Shown piece after piece: positions 14,597 through 22,268 of a stretch of 37,553 nt of DNA. The translations under genes were made by a program, and so were the position numbers. Where the stretch lies: NCBI GenBank assembly GCA_030066735.1, contig JASJBB010000039.1, positions 1-37,553 of the forward strand. Reading direction: 5' to 3'. Under the pieces are notes generated by a model. The model saw nothing but the letters and a program-made list of their open reading frames with translations, was not told where the DNA came from and ran no database searches. Every line of letters starts with the position of its first letter. Position 1 is the stretch's first letter. The DNA is from Woeseiaceae bacterium (GTDB lineage: Bacteria > Pseudomonadota > Gammaproteobacteria > Steroidobacterales > Woeseiaceae).

Positions 14597-14639
14597 AACC
14601 TGCGGGAAACCCCAATAGATATAAGGCGTGCCGCAGGTT
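14597..14639. repeat. Inverted repeat before the 11-heme gene
   Basis: AACCTGCGG and CCGCAGGTT form a perfect 9-base inverted repeat with a 25-base loop containing AT-rich sequence. It fills most of the 101-base gap between the SnoaL-like stop and the 11-heme cytochrome start. There is no T-tract, so it is not an ordinary terminator; it could be an mRNA processing or attenuating hairpin, or a spread operator. Confidence 0.35.
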
Positions 14640-14678
14640 ACTAAGCACTTCTACCGCAGACTATCAAGGGACGGCGAC

Positions 14679-16622
14679 ATGCGTGCGGGCGTCAAACTAG
14701 CTTTTGTATCCGCGATTCTCATCGCGACGGTGGTATTACTGTTCATGGGCACGGCACATGCGCAGGACATCGACTGCCTCGAGTGCCACGAAGATGTCGT
14801 GTTCGACTCGCCGGCGCACCCGGACGTCGAATGCTACGAGTGCCATTCGAATGTCACTGCAGACCACGAGGGTGACGACCTCGAGCCGCTGACCGACGAG
14901 GACAGCTGCGTCAACTGCCACTCGCGCACCCTGCGGGAAATCGGCCGCAGCGCCCACAATGGCGAGGCGGGCTGTAACGACTGCCACGGCGATCCGCACC
15001 AGATTCACGAAGTCGCCCACCTGCACTCGGCCACCTCGGCGGCCAACCAGATCCGCACCTGCGGCGGCTGCCACGATACCGAAGAAATGCCGCTCGAACT
15101 CTACGTCACGAGCGAGCACGGTCGTGCCGTCCTGCTTTCCGGACTGGCGTCCGCCCCGGGCTGCAGCGATTGCCACGGCGCCCACCGCATCTATCCGGTC
15201 GAAAACGAACGGGCGCCGACAGCGCGCGCGAATTCGCCGGAAATGTGCGGCAATTGTCATGCGTTCCTGCTCGACGAGTGGCAGACGATGAGCGCGCACG
15301 GGATGGTCTGGACCGACGGCGAGGAAGGGCCAGTGTGCGTGGATTGCCACGCGACGCACGATATTGTCGACCCGACGACGGATCACAGCCGCCTGGCGTC
15401 GGCCGACAACTGCGGCGATTGCCATGAAGAGTACCTGACCACGTTCCGTGACAGTTTCCACGGCAAGGCGACCGGCCTCGGCATGTCGCAGGGCGCTGTC
15501 TGCGCGGACTGCCACACGCCGCACAAGAACCTGCCGGCATCGGATCCGCGTTCGAGCGTTCATCCGGACAACCTGATCGAGACGTGCGGCGCGTGTCACG
15601 AGAATGCGAACGAGAACTTCGTCGCGTTCCAGCCGCACAACGATCCGACCAATCCCGACGATCACTACGCGGTCTACATCATCTGGGTCTTCATGACCAG
15701 CCTGCTGATCGGAGTATTCGCCTTCTTCGGCATACACGACCTGCTGTGGCTGCAGCGTTCGTGGGTTGGCCTGAAGCGAGGCGAGTTCGACGCCGAGAAG
15801 GCAACCGACGGCCAGTGGGTCCGCCGCTTCAACATGACGAACGTGCGCACACACGCCGTGATCATCACGACGTTCCTCGTGCTGGCGCTGACCGGCCTGC
15901 CGCTCAAGTTCAGCGGGGCGCCCTGGGCGCAAACGCTGATGAACCTGCTCGGTGGCGTCGACATGGCGCGCGCGCTGCATCGCATCGCTGCAATAGGCAC
16001 GTTCGGCTACATGCTGTTCCACGTGGGCAACGTCGCCTGGCGCTGGATCGTGAAGCGCGAAAAAGGCATGTTCTGGGGCCCGAACTCGATGATGCCGCAG
16101 CCCAAGGACGTCAAGGACTTCGTCGCCAACATCCGCTACTTCCTGTACCTGGGCGAGCGGCCGCAGGGCGATCGCTGGACCTACTTCGAGAAGTTCGACT
16201 ACCTGGCGGTATTCTGGGGCGTCGCGATCATCGGTGTCTCCGGCCTTGCGCTGTGGCTGCCGGACGTGTTCACCACGTTCCTGCCGGGGTGGGTGCTGAA
16301 CGCGGCGCACGTCATCCACAGCGACGAAGCCCTGCTGGCAACCGGGTTCATTTTCTTCTTCCACTTCTTCCACACGCACCTGCGTCCGGAGTCGTTCCCG
16401 ATGGATACCGTGATCTTCACGGGCAAGATGCCGCTGGAACGCTTCAAGCACGAGCGGCCGCTCGAATACCAGCGGCTCGTGGATAATGGGGAGCTCGAGA
16501 ACTACCTGGTACCGCCGCCGCGGCCGAGACAGCTGCGACGCGCGTATATCTGGGGCGCAATCGCGCTGTCCATCGGAATTGCGCTGGCGATTGGTATCAT
16601 CTGGGCATTGCTGAGTCACTGA
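14679..16622 (+). CDS. 11-heme cytochrome c fused to membrane cytochrome b (CbcL-like)
   Basis: I chose the ATG at 14679 (647 residues), with AGGGA 7 bases upstream, over a GTG 51 bases earlier, because it begins a normal signal peptide (1-29, THAQ). Eleven CXXCH follow: CLECH (33-37), CYECH, CVNCH, CNDCH, CGGCH, CSDCH, CGNCH, CVDCH, CGDCH, CADCH, CGACH (about 303). The second half has a helix at about 331-351 and four or five more. Histidines in NVRTH, ALHR, LFHVGN and AAHVIH/FFHFFHTH can ligate b hemes, as in FdnI/HydC-type cytochrome b. A periplasmic multiheme domain fused to a HydC/FdnI-like cytochrome b is the plan of Geobacter CbcL (nine c hemes), a menaquinol oxidase for low-potential extracellular acceptors. 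Expected role: quinol oxidation (or reduction) coupled to periplasmic electron carriers. It lies 25 bases before an ImcH-like gene. Confidence 0.88.
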   Translation: MRAGVKLAFVSAILIATVVLLFMGTAHAQDIDCLECHEDVVFDSPAHPDVECYECHSNVTADHEGDDLEPLTDEDSCVNCHSRTLREIGRSAHNGEAGCNDCHGDPHQIHEVAHLHSATSAANQIRTCGGCHDTEEMPLELYVTSEHGRAVLLSGLASAPGCSDCHGAHRIYPVENERAPTARANSPEMCGNCHAFLLDEWQTMSAHGMVWTDGEEGPVCVDCHATHDIVDPTTDHSRLASADNCGDCHEEYLTTFRDSFHGKATGLGMSQGAVCADCHTPHKNLPASDPRSSVHPDNLIETCGACHENANENFVAFQPHNDPTNPDDHYAVYIIWVFMTSLLIGVFAFFGIHDLLWLQRSWVGLKRGEFDAEKATDGQWVRRFNMTNVRTHAVIITTFLVLALTGLPLKFSGAPWAQTLMNLLGGVDMARALHRIAAIGTFGYMLFHVGNVAWRWIVKREKGMFWGPNSMMPQPKDVKDFVANIRYFLYLGERPQGDRWTYFEKFDYLAVFWGVAIIGVSGLALWLPDVFTTFLPGWVLNAAHVIHSDEALLATGFIFFFHFFHTHLRPESFPMDTVIFTGKMPLERFKHERPLEYQRLVDNGELENYLVPPPRPRQLRRAYIWGAIALSIGIALAIGIIWALLSH

Positions 16623-16647
16623 TAACAAGAAGATAAACAGGAGAGCC

Positions 16648-18054
16648 ATGCTCAAGAACTTCCTGGGGTCGATCACCCGCAACGCGACCAGCCTTGCGGG
16701 GACGGCCCTCGCGCTGGCGAGCATCATCCTTATCGTCTCGCTGTTCTTTATTCAGCAGATGGGGTTCGAGGGCGGCCCGTACCTCGGCATCCTGACATTC
16801 CTGATCCTGCCGATGCTGGCGATCGTGGGGCTGATCATGATCCCGATCGGCAACCTGATGTGGCGTCGCAAGGTCCGCAAGACACCCGAGGGCGAGAACG
16901 TGCCCGCTTTGCCGGTGTTCGATCTGAACAATGAGCACACGCGCAAGTGGACGCTGATCTTCGTCGCCATCACCGTGGTCAACGTCGTGATCCTGTCGGG
17001 CGCGACTTACACGGGCATCCACTACATGGAGTCGACCGAGTTCTGCGGACTTGCCTGTCACTCGGTGATGCACCCGGAGCACACCGCGCACGCGCTCGGG
17101 CCGCACTCGCGCGTGTCTTGCGCGGGCTGCCACATCGGTCCCGGCGCGGACTGGTTCGTCAAATCGAAACTTGACGGCGCCTGGCAGCTCGTATCGGTCA
17201 ACCTGGGGCTCTATCCAAAACCGATCCCGACGCCGCTGCACGATCTGCGCCCGGCCCGCGATACCTGCGAGCAATGTCACTGGCCGACCAAGTTCGTGGG
17301 TGATCGACTCAAGGTTATCAAGCACTACCGGGACGACGAGGCCAATACCGAGCTCACGACGGCGCTGCTACTCAAGGTAGGCGGGGTCAACCTGACCGAG
17401 TCGCATGGCATCCACTGGCACGTCGACCCCGAGCACGAGATCCGCTATCGCTCGGACGAGACCCGCGAAGAAATATATGAGGTCGAGTTCACGGCGGCCG
17501 ACGGCACGTTGAAGCATTACGCGGATCGCCGCGCACCCGAAGAAGGCGGCATGTGGCGAACGATGGACTGTGTCGATTGCCACAATCGGCCGGCTCACAA
17601 TTATCAGTCGCCGGGCAATGAAGTGGATCGCGCGATCGCGCAGGGTCTCATCGACCGTTCGCTGCCGTTCGTCAAACGCGAGTCCATGCGGGTCATCCAG
17701 GAACAGTACCCGTCGCACGAGGACGCACGCGCGGTCATGAGCGCGGAGCTGACGTCTTTCTATGCCGAGAACTATCCGGATGTCGCCAGCTCCCAGGCGG
17801 ATGCCATCGGTGCGGCGGCGACAGCGCTGGGTGACATCTACGCGGCCAACGTGTTCCCGGGAATGGAGATCTGGTGGGACACGTACCTGAACCACATCGG
17901 ACATACCCAGTCCGCCGGTTGCGAACGCTGCCATACACGCCGCATGCGCACGGAGGATCGCGAACAGATCGACTCTGACTGCGAGACCTGCCACGTCGTG
18001 CTGGCGGAAGAGGAAGAGAACCCGCAGATCCTGTCGGTGCTGAGCGGCGAATGA
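16648..18054 (+). CDS. NapC/NirT-like membrane hexaheme cytochrome c (ImcH-like)
   Basis: A 468-residue protein with three predicted membrane helices (about residues 15-35, 45-72 and 100-122) and a large periplasmic domain. NapC and NrfH have only one helix; three helices with a NapC/NirT domain recall Geobacter ImcH. The first heme motif directly after helix 3 is CGLACH, a CX3CH, followed by CAGCH, CEQCH, CVDCH, CERCH and CETCH: five canonical plus one variant. The region FCGLACHSVMHPEH resembles the first-heme segment of NapC-type quinol dehydrogenases. It has no predicted cleaved signal peptide; helix 1 acts as anchor. AGGAG lies before the ATG, and the stop overlaps the frdC start (ATGA). 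Inferred role: menaquinol oxidation and electron delivery to periplasmic cytochromes, possibly at a higher potential than the CbcL-like protein. Confidence 0.85.
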   Translation: MLKNFLGSITRNATSLAGTALALASIILIVSLFFIQQMGFEGGPYLGILTFLILPMLAIVGLIMIPIGNLMWRRKVRKTPEGENVPALPVFDLNNEHTRKWTLIFVAITVVNVVILSGATYTGIHYMESTEFCGLACHSVMHPEHTAHALGPHSRVSCAGCHIGPGADWFVKSKLDGAWQLVSVNLGLYPKPIPTPLHDLRPARDTCEQCHWPTKFVGDRLKVIKHYRDDEANTELTTALLLKVGGVNLTESHGIHWHVDPEHEIRYRSDETREEIYEVEFTAADGTLKHYADRRAPEEGGMWRTMDCVDCHNRPAHNYQSPGNEVDRAIAQGLIDRSLPFVKRESMRVIQEQYPSHEDARAVMSAELTSFYAENYPDVASSQADAIGAAATALGDIYAANVFPGMEIWWDTYLNHIGHTQSAGCERCHTRRMRTEDREQIDSDCETCHVVLAEEEENPQILSVLSGE

Positions 18055-18755
18055 ACCTGTTGAAGCCTGCAAACACGGCAACAAGGCAGCTCGTCTACGA
18101 ACTGCTCAGCGGTGGCACGGGTCTCGTCCTGGCGCTGTTCATGTGGGGCCACATGGTGTTCGTCGGTTCGATACTGACCGGCAGCCGGGGCTTCGACTGG
18201 CTCGCGGAGATGCTCGAGGTCTATTTCATCGCGCAGCCGACCGTCATCGTAATCTTCGTGCTGTTCCTCGTGCACGCGGCGCTGGCCGCGCGCAAGATCC
18301 CGGCGCAACTTGTCGAGCGGCGCAAGATGATCGAGCTGGGCAAGGGGCTCAAGGGCGCTCACGAGGAGTCGATCCTGTGGATCTGGCAGGTGCGCACCGG
18401 CATGATCGTGCTCGTGCTCGGCAGCTTCCACCTGGTCCTGATGGCCATCGACGTGTTGACGCCGCTCTGGGGCGAGCGCATCGGCATTGAAGCGGTCACG
18501 AGCCTCGAGCGCGTCCAGGCGGGCCTGTGGTTGCCGTACGCCATCCTGCTGATTTGCGTCGAGTTTCACGCCAGCATCGGCCTGTATCGGCTGGCCGTGA
18601 AATGGGGCGCGTTCGCGAAGCTCGGGCGCAGCACATTGCACACGATCGAACGCGTCATCCTGTGGCTGTTCCTCGGCCTCGGTTTCGTCATCCTGCTGGT
18701 GCTGGCTGGCGTGATTCCGCCGCCGCTCGCTTTCCTGCTGGGAGGTAACGCATGA
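18051..18755 (+). CDS. frdC: Quinol:fumarate reductase diheme cytochrome b subunit
   Basis: This 234-residue, five-helix protein closely follows Wolinella-type FrdC. Four histidines lie where the two b hemes are held: H34 (FMWGHMVFV), H75 (VHAALAARK), H127 (GSFHLV) and H173 (VEFHAS). Two glutamates important in Wolinella are also kept at the same spacing: E56, corresponding to the menaquinol-site E66, and E171, corresponding to the E-pathway E180. The conserved stretch IGLYRLAVKWG follows. It anchors FrdAB and exchanges electrons with menaquinol. It overlaps both neighbours by 4 bases, so ImcH-like, frdC, frdA and frdB are tightly coupled. A succinate dehydrogenase role cannot be excluded, but the diheme epsilonproteobacterial-type anchor and the frdCAB order favour fumarate reductase. 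Confidence 0.92.
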   Translation: MNLLKPANTATRQLVYELLSGGTGLVLALFMWGHMVFVGSILTGSRGFDWLAEMLEVYFIAQPTVIVIFVLFLVHAALAARKIPAQLVERRKMIELGKGLKGAHEESILWIWQVRTGMIVLVLGSFHLVLMAIDVLTPLWGERIGIEAVTSLERVQAGLWLPYAILLICVEFHASIGLYRLAVKWGAFAKLGRSTLHTIERVILWLFLGLGFVILLVLAGVIPPPLAFLLGGNA

Positions 18756-20656
18756 CGCCACGGATCTCGAGCACGGACGTCCTGGTCATCGGCGGCGGCC
18801 TCGCCGGCGAGCGCTGCGCGATTGAAGCGGCGGCCGCCGGCCACGACGTATTGATCCTGTCGCTGGTGCCCCCGCGCCGCAGCCACAGCTGCGCCGCCCA
18901 GGGCGGCATGCAGGCCGCGCTCGGCAACTGCGTGAAAGCCGAAGGCGACAACCCGGATGTGCACTACCTGGACACGGTGCGCGGCTCCGACTGGGGCGCC
19001 GACCAGAAGGTTGCGCGCGTGTTCGCCGACAATGCGCCGATTGCCGTGCGCGAACTGGCGCACTTCGGCGTGCCGTGGACGCGGGTCAAGGGCGGCAAGA
19101 ACAGCTACTTCATCAAGGGCGAGCGCGTCGAGATCGAAGAGGCGCTCGAGAACGACGGCCTGATCATGCACCGCGACTTCGGCGGCACGGCGAAGTGGCG
19201 CGCGTGCTACGCCGGGGCCGGGACGGGCCATTCGGCACTGTTTGCGGTGGACGCCGAGGTCGTGCGGCTGGGCGTCACGGTGCGCGACCGCGCCGAGGCC
19301 GTCGAGCTGATTCATGACGGCAGCCGCTGCTACGGTGCGGTATCGCGTTGCCTGCGTACCGGCGAGCACTCGGCGATCCTGGCCAAGGCTACGGTCATTG
19401 CGACGGGCGGGCACGGCCGCATCTACGGGCAATACACGACCAACGCGACCATCAACGAAGGCATGGGCGCGGCCATCGCACTCAACACGGGCATCGTGCC
19501 GCTGGGCAACATGGAGGCCGTGCAGTTCCATCCGACGGCGCTATCCCCGAGCGGCATCCTCGTTACCGAGGGCTGCCGCGGCGACGGCGGTTTCCTGCTC
19601 GACAAGGACGGACACCGTTTCATGGTCGATGCCGAGCCCGAGAAACAGGAGCTGGCGTCGCGCGACGTCGTGTCACGCCACATGGCGCAGCGTATGCGCG
19701 ACGGCTTCGGCGTGGAAACGAAACACGGGCCGCACCTGTGGCTCGACGTGCGCCAGCTCGGCGACGAGCACCTGCGCACCAAGCTGCGCGAGGTCTGGGA
19801 AATCTGCCGCGACTTCGTCGGTCTCGATCCGGCGCAGGAACTCATCCCCGTGCGTCCCACCCAGCATTACTCGATGGGTGGCGTGCGCGTGAATGCCGAG
19901 GGCGAGGCCTACAACATGGCCGGCCTGTTCGCGGTCGGCGAGGCGTCGTGCTGGGATATGCACGGCTTCAACCGTCTCGGCGGCAACAGCCTGGCCGAGA
20001 CGATCGTATCCGGCAGGCTGGTCGGGCAGCGCATTGCACAGACGATAGGCAAGGGTGGTGTCGACGCCGAGACGCGCTACGCGAACGAGGCGCTGCAGAG
20101 GGCCGAAGAGCGGGCCGCCGGCCTGCTGGCGCGCCAGGGCGATGGCCCGGGCGTTTATGCGGTTCGCGACGCCATGGCCGAGGTCATGATCGGCAAGGTC
20201 GGCATCTTCCGCACGGGCGACGAGCTGGAGCAGGCCGTTGCCGAGCTCGGGCAGCTGCTCGACGACTGCGACCGTATCGTGCTGCGCTCGAAGGCTCCCG
20301 GCATGAACCCCGAGCTGTCGTTTGCGCTGCGCATCAAGAGCATGGTGCGGCTGGCTTACATCACGGCGAAAGGTGCGCTGGCGCGCACTGAGAGCCGTGG
20401 AGCGCATTTCCGGAGCGACTTCCCGCTGCGCGACGACGCCAGCTGGCTCAATCGCACGCTGGCGCGCTGGCCCGAGGCGGCCGCGGAGCCGGACATCAGC
20501 TATGAACCCGTCGGCGAGCTCGACGTCCCGCCCGGCCACCGCGGCTACGGCGCCGATGAGCGCATCGAGATGGAGATGACCGTCGAGGACTACAACCGGC
20601 AGGTCGAGGATGCGCAGCGCGCCGCCGGCAAGCTGCCCGTGGAGGGAATGCTGTGA
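18752..20656 (+). CDS. frdA: Fumarate reductase flavoprotein subunit
   Basis: A 634-residue FrdA. The N-terminus has the dinucleotide-binding motif VIGGGLAGERCA (13-24). H45 in RSHSCAAQGG is the expected covalent FAD attachment site. Further conserved blocks are GGTAKWRACYAGAGTGHS, GNMEAVQFHPTA, GCRGDGGFLL and the dicarboxylate-site region RPTQHYSMGGVR. There is no Tat or Sec signal and no heme motif, so the subunit faces the cytoplasm. This sets it apart from periplasmic flavocytochrome fumarate reductases and from Tat-exported methylmenaquinol:fumarate reductases. It catalyses fumarate + 2e- + 2H+ to succinate using electrons from FrdB. GGGAGG precedes the ATG, which overlaps the frdC stop. 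Confidence 0.94.
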   Translation: MTPRISSTDVLVIGGGLAGERCAIEAAAAGHDVLILSLVPPRRSHSCAAQGGMQAALGNCVKAEGDNPDVHYLDTVRGSDWGADQKVARVFADNAPIAVRELAHFGVPWTRVKGGKNSYFIKGERVEIEEALENDGLIMHRDFGGTAKWRACYAGAGTGHSALFAVDAEVVRLGVTVRDRAEAVELIHDGSRCYGAVSRCLRTGEHSAILAKATVIATGGHGRIYGQYTTNATINEGMGAAIALNTGIVPLGNMEAVQFHPTALSPSGILVTEGCRGDGGFLLDKDGHRFMVDAEPEKQELASRDVVSRHMAQRMRDGFGVETKHGPHLWLDVRQLGDEHLRTKLREVWEICRDFVGLDPAQELIPVRPTQHYSMGGVRVNAEGEAYNMAGLFAVGEASCWDMHGFNRLGGNSLAETIVSGRLVGQRIAQTIGKGGVDAETRYANEALQRAEERAAGLLARQGDGPGVYAVRDAMAEVMIGKVGIFRTGDELEQAVAELGQLLDDCDRIVLRSKAPGMNPELSFALRIKSMVRLAYITAKGALARTESRGAHFRSDFPLRDDASWLNRTLARWPEAAAEPDISYEPVGELDVPPGHRGYGADERIEMEMTVEDYNRQVEDAQRAAGKLPVEGML

Positions 20657-21381
20657 GTGAGACAGGCCGGCGGCTGACGTTCGAAGTCTTCCGCTATAAC
20701 CCCCAGGATCCCGACTCGAAGCCGCACATGCAGACCTTCGAGATCGAGGAAGTGCCGTACATGTCCCTGTTCATGGCGCTCAACGAGATTCGCGAGACGC
20801 TCGATCCCAGCCTGCAGTTCGATTTCGCCTGCCGCTCCGCGATCTGCGGGTCGTGCGGCATGATGGTGAACGGTCAACCGGCGCTCGGCTGCCGCACGCA
20901 GACCTCGGACCTGCCGGACGTAGTCCGGCTGCATCCGTTACCGGTCTTCAAGCTTGTCGGCGACCTGTCCGTCGACACCGGGATCTGGTTCCGCGAAATG
21001 GCCGAAAAGAGCGAAGCCTGGATCCATGCCGAGAAGGCGTTTGATCCCCAGGCCCAGGAAGACCGCATGGACGACGACCTGGCGCAGAAGATCTACGACA
21101 GCGACCGCTGCATCGAATGCGGCTGCTGCGTCGCTTCCTGCGGCGTCGCAAACGTCAATGCGGAATTTGCCGGGCCGGCCGGGCTCAATCGCATTGCCCG
21201 GTTCGCGATGGACCCGCGCGACACGCGCGATGACGATGAGTGGTTCGAGGTGATCTCCAACGAGAACGGCGTGTTCGGCTGCATCGGCATGATGGCCTGC
21301 CACGATGTCTGCCCGAAAGAGCTGCCGCTGCTGGAGGTGTACGCCTACCTGCGACGCAAGGCGCTGTCTACCGCTTTATAA
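20653..21381 (+). CDS. frdB: Fumarate reductase iron-sulfur subunit
   Basis: A 242-residue FrdB starting at a GTG that overlaps the frdA stop (GTGA), with GGAGGG 6 bases upstream. All three cluster sites are complete: [2Fe-2S] at C60, C65, C68, C80; [4Fe-4S] at C153, C156, C159, C220; [3Fe-4S] at C163, C210, C216. It relays electrons between the diheme FrdC and the FAD of FrdA. It is the last gene of the plus-strand operon. Its stop overlaps by 6 bases the 3' end of the convergent gene at 21376, and no terminator hairpin is evident, so termination of both units is unclear. Confidence 0.94.
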   Translation: MSETGRRLTFEVFRYNPQDPDSKPHMQTFEIEEVPYMSLFMALNEIRETLDPSLQFDFACRSAICGSCGMMVNGQPALGCRTQTSDLPDVVRLHPLPVFKLVGDLSVDTGIWFREMAEKSEAWIHAEKAFDPQAQEDRMDDDLAQKIYDSDRCIECGCCVASCGVANVNAEFAGPAGLNRIARFAMDPRDTRDDDEWFEVISNENGVFGCIGMMACHDVCPKELPLLEVYAYLRRKALSTAL

Positions 21382-21822
21382 CCCGTGTTCGCTGCAGGTG
21401 ATCGTCGCGTATTCCGTGATCAGCCATTTGCCGTCGATTACGTCGGCCAGGTACCAGCCGCACTCGTAGCCGATGTTCCCACCGGTGTAATAGTCTCGCC
21501 ACTTGGCTTTGAAGCTGGCGGTGGTCGGGTTGAGAAGATCGACGTCCAGAACGTCGAGGTCGCTGCGAATCCAGCCGTCGATCTTCCATTCCTCGATTCC
21601 GCCAGTTAGCCATTCACGGGCGTTGTAGTGCTGCCCGTCATCGTGGTCGTGAATCGATTCCGCGAAGTGGCTGACGAGTTCATCCACCTTGTCCCAGGGC
21701 TTGTCGTTATAGAGCGCCGCGTATTCTGTCTTGTACCAGTGGTCAGCCGACGGCACTGCCGGCTCCTCCTGGGTCATTGCGGCGGCCGGGATCAGCAAGG
21801 CCGCTACGAGCAGGGGTCTCAT
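21376..21822 (-). CDS. Small secreted protein, SnoaL/NTF2-like
   Basis: A 148-residue protein with a signal peptide (about residues 1-17). The body is acidic and aromatic: a helical N-terminal half (AALYNDKPWDKVDELVSHF) and C-terminal strands (FKAKWRDYY, GWYLADVIDGKWLITEYATI). This is compatible with an NTF2-like fold, but I cannot name a family with confidence. Its ATG overlaps the stop of the 51-residue membrane protein gene (ATGA). It ends the minus-strand group that begins with menA-nqr, though a 48-base gap (21975-22022) leaves its membership of that transcript uncertain. Confidence 0.65.
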   Translation of the reverse strand: MRPLLVAALLIPAAAMTQEEPAVPSADHWYKTEYAALYNDKPWDKVDELVSHFAESIHDHDDGQHYNAREWLTGGIEEWKIDGWIRSDLDVLDVDLLNPTTASFKAKWRDYYTGGNIGYECGWYLADVIDGKWLITEYATITCSEHGL

Positions 21823-21974
21823 TCATCCGGCTCCGCCGGGGACTCAGCCTTTTTCTCGGCGAGCCGGCGCTCGATCTGTTCGAGCTGCTGCTTGCGCCTG
21901 CGGACCTGCATCCCGTGTTCCGACAGGATGTAGACCAGCGCAAGGGCGAGGACAATGATCAGGAACCAGAGCAT
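21819..21974 (-). CDS. 51-residue single-helix membrane protein
   Basis: A short open frame beginning MLWFLIIVLALALVYILSEH, a single hydrophobic helix, followed by a basic then charged coiled-coil-like tail (QVRRRKQQLEQIERRLAEKK) and an acidic end. The stop overlaps the ATG of the next gene by ATGA, which supports its being real. The positively charged flank predicts the tail is cytoplasmic. It resembles in size and layout the small accessory subunits such as CcoQ and CcmD, but no family motif is certain. Confidence 0.65.
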   Translation of the reverse strand: MLWFLIIVLALALVYILSEHGMQVRRRKQQLEQIERRLAEKKAESPAEPDE

Positions 21975-22022
21975 GGCGCAGAGATTACCATGCAGCGGCG
22001 CCGTGTCACATCGCAGCTGGTT

Positions 22023-22268
22023 CTATGCGAGCAGCTTCAGCGTCAGCCACGGCGCAAAGCAAAACACGGTGATCAGCAGCTTGAAAGCACCGATGTACCT
22101 GAAGGTCGTTCTCGCGACCTCTTCCTCGCTGATGCCGAAAATCCGCGCGTTCATGCGGTAGGCAAAGTCACGCATCAACCAGAGCGCCGTTACCGAGATG
22201 ATGTAGATGCCCATGTTGACGATAGTCAGCCAGCCGAAGAATGCCGTCCACGCCTGCGGGTCGGTCAT
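22023..22268 (-). CDS. DUF6868-like small membrane protein
   Basis: The start at 22268 overlaps the stop of the diheme cytochrome gene (ATGA), giving 81 residues; a longer in-frame reading upstream is only the shadow of the cytochrome gene. It has two hydrophobic helices (about residues 8-30 and 57-80), with the pattern FFGWLTIVNMGIY at the start and YIGAFKLLI...FAPWLTLKLL at the end. I recognise this as the DUF6868 type of about 80 residues, common in marine gammaproteobacteria, function unknown. Tight linkage to a cytochrome c and the nqr genes suggests a role in membrane electron transfer, but that is inference. Confidence 0.75.
   Translation of the reverse strand: MTDPQAWTAFFGWLTIVNMGIYIISVTALWLMRDFAYRMNARIFGISEEEVARTTFRYIGAFKLLITVFCFAPWLTLKLLA

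Noticed and set aside
14736..16727. Long open frame (663 codons) on the minus strand opposite the 11-heme fusion
   Set aside because: It is the antisense shadow of a GC-rich gene with unmistakable heme motifs and membrane helices; no family features of its own.
18752..20656. FrdA as a periplasmic flavocytochrome or methylmenaquinol:fumarate reductase
   Set aside because: No Tat or Sec signal and no heme motif; partner FrdC is the diheme five-helix Wolinella type, so the catalytic subunit faces the cytoplasm.
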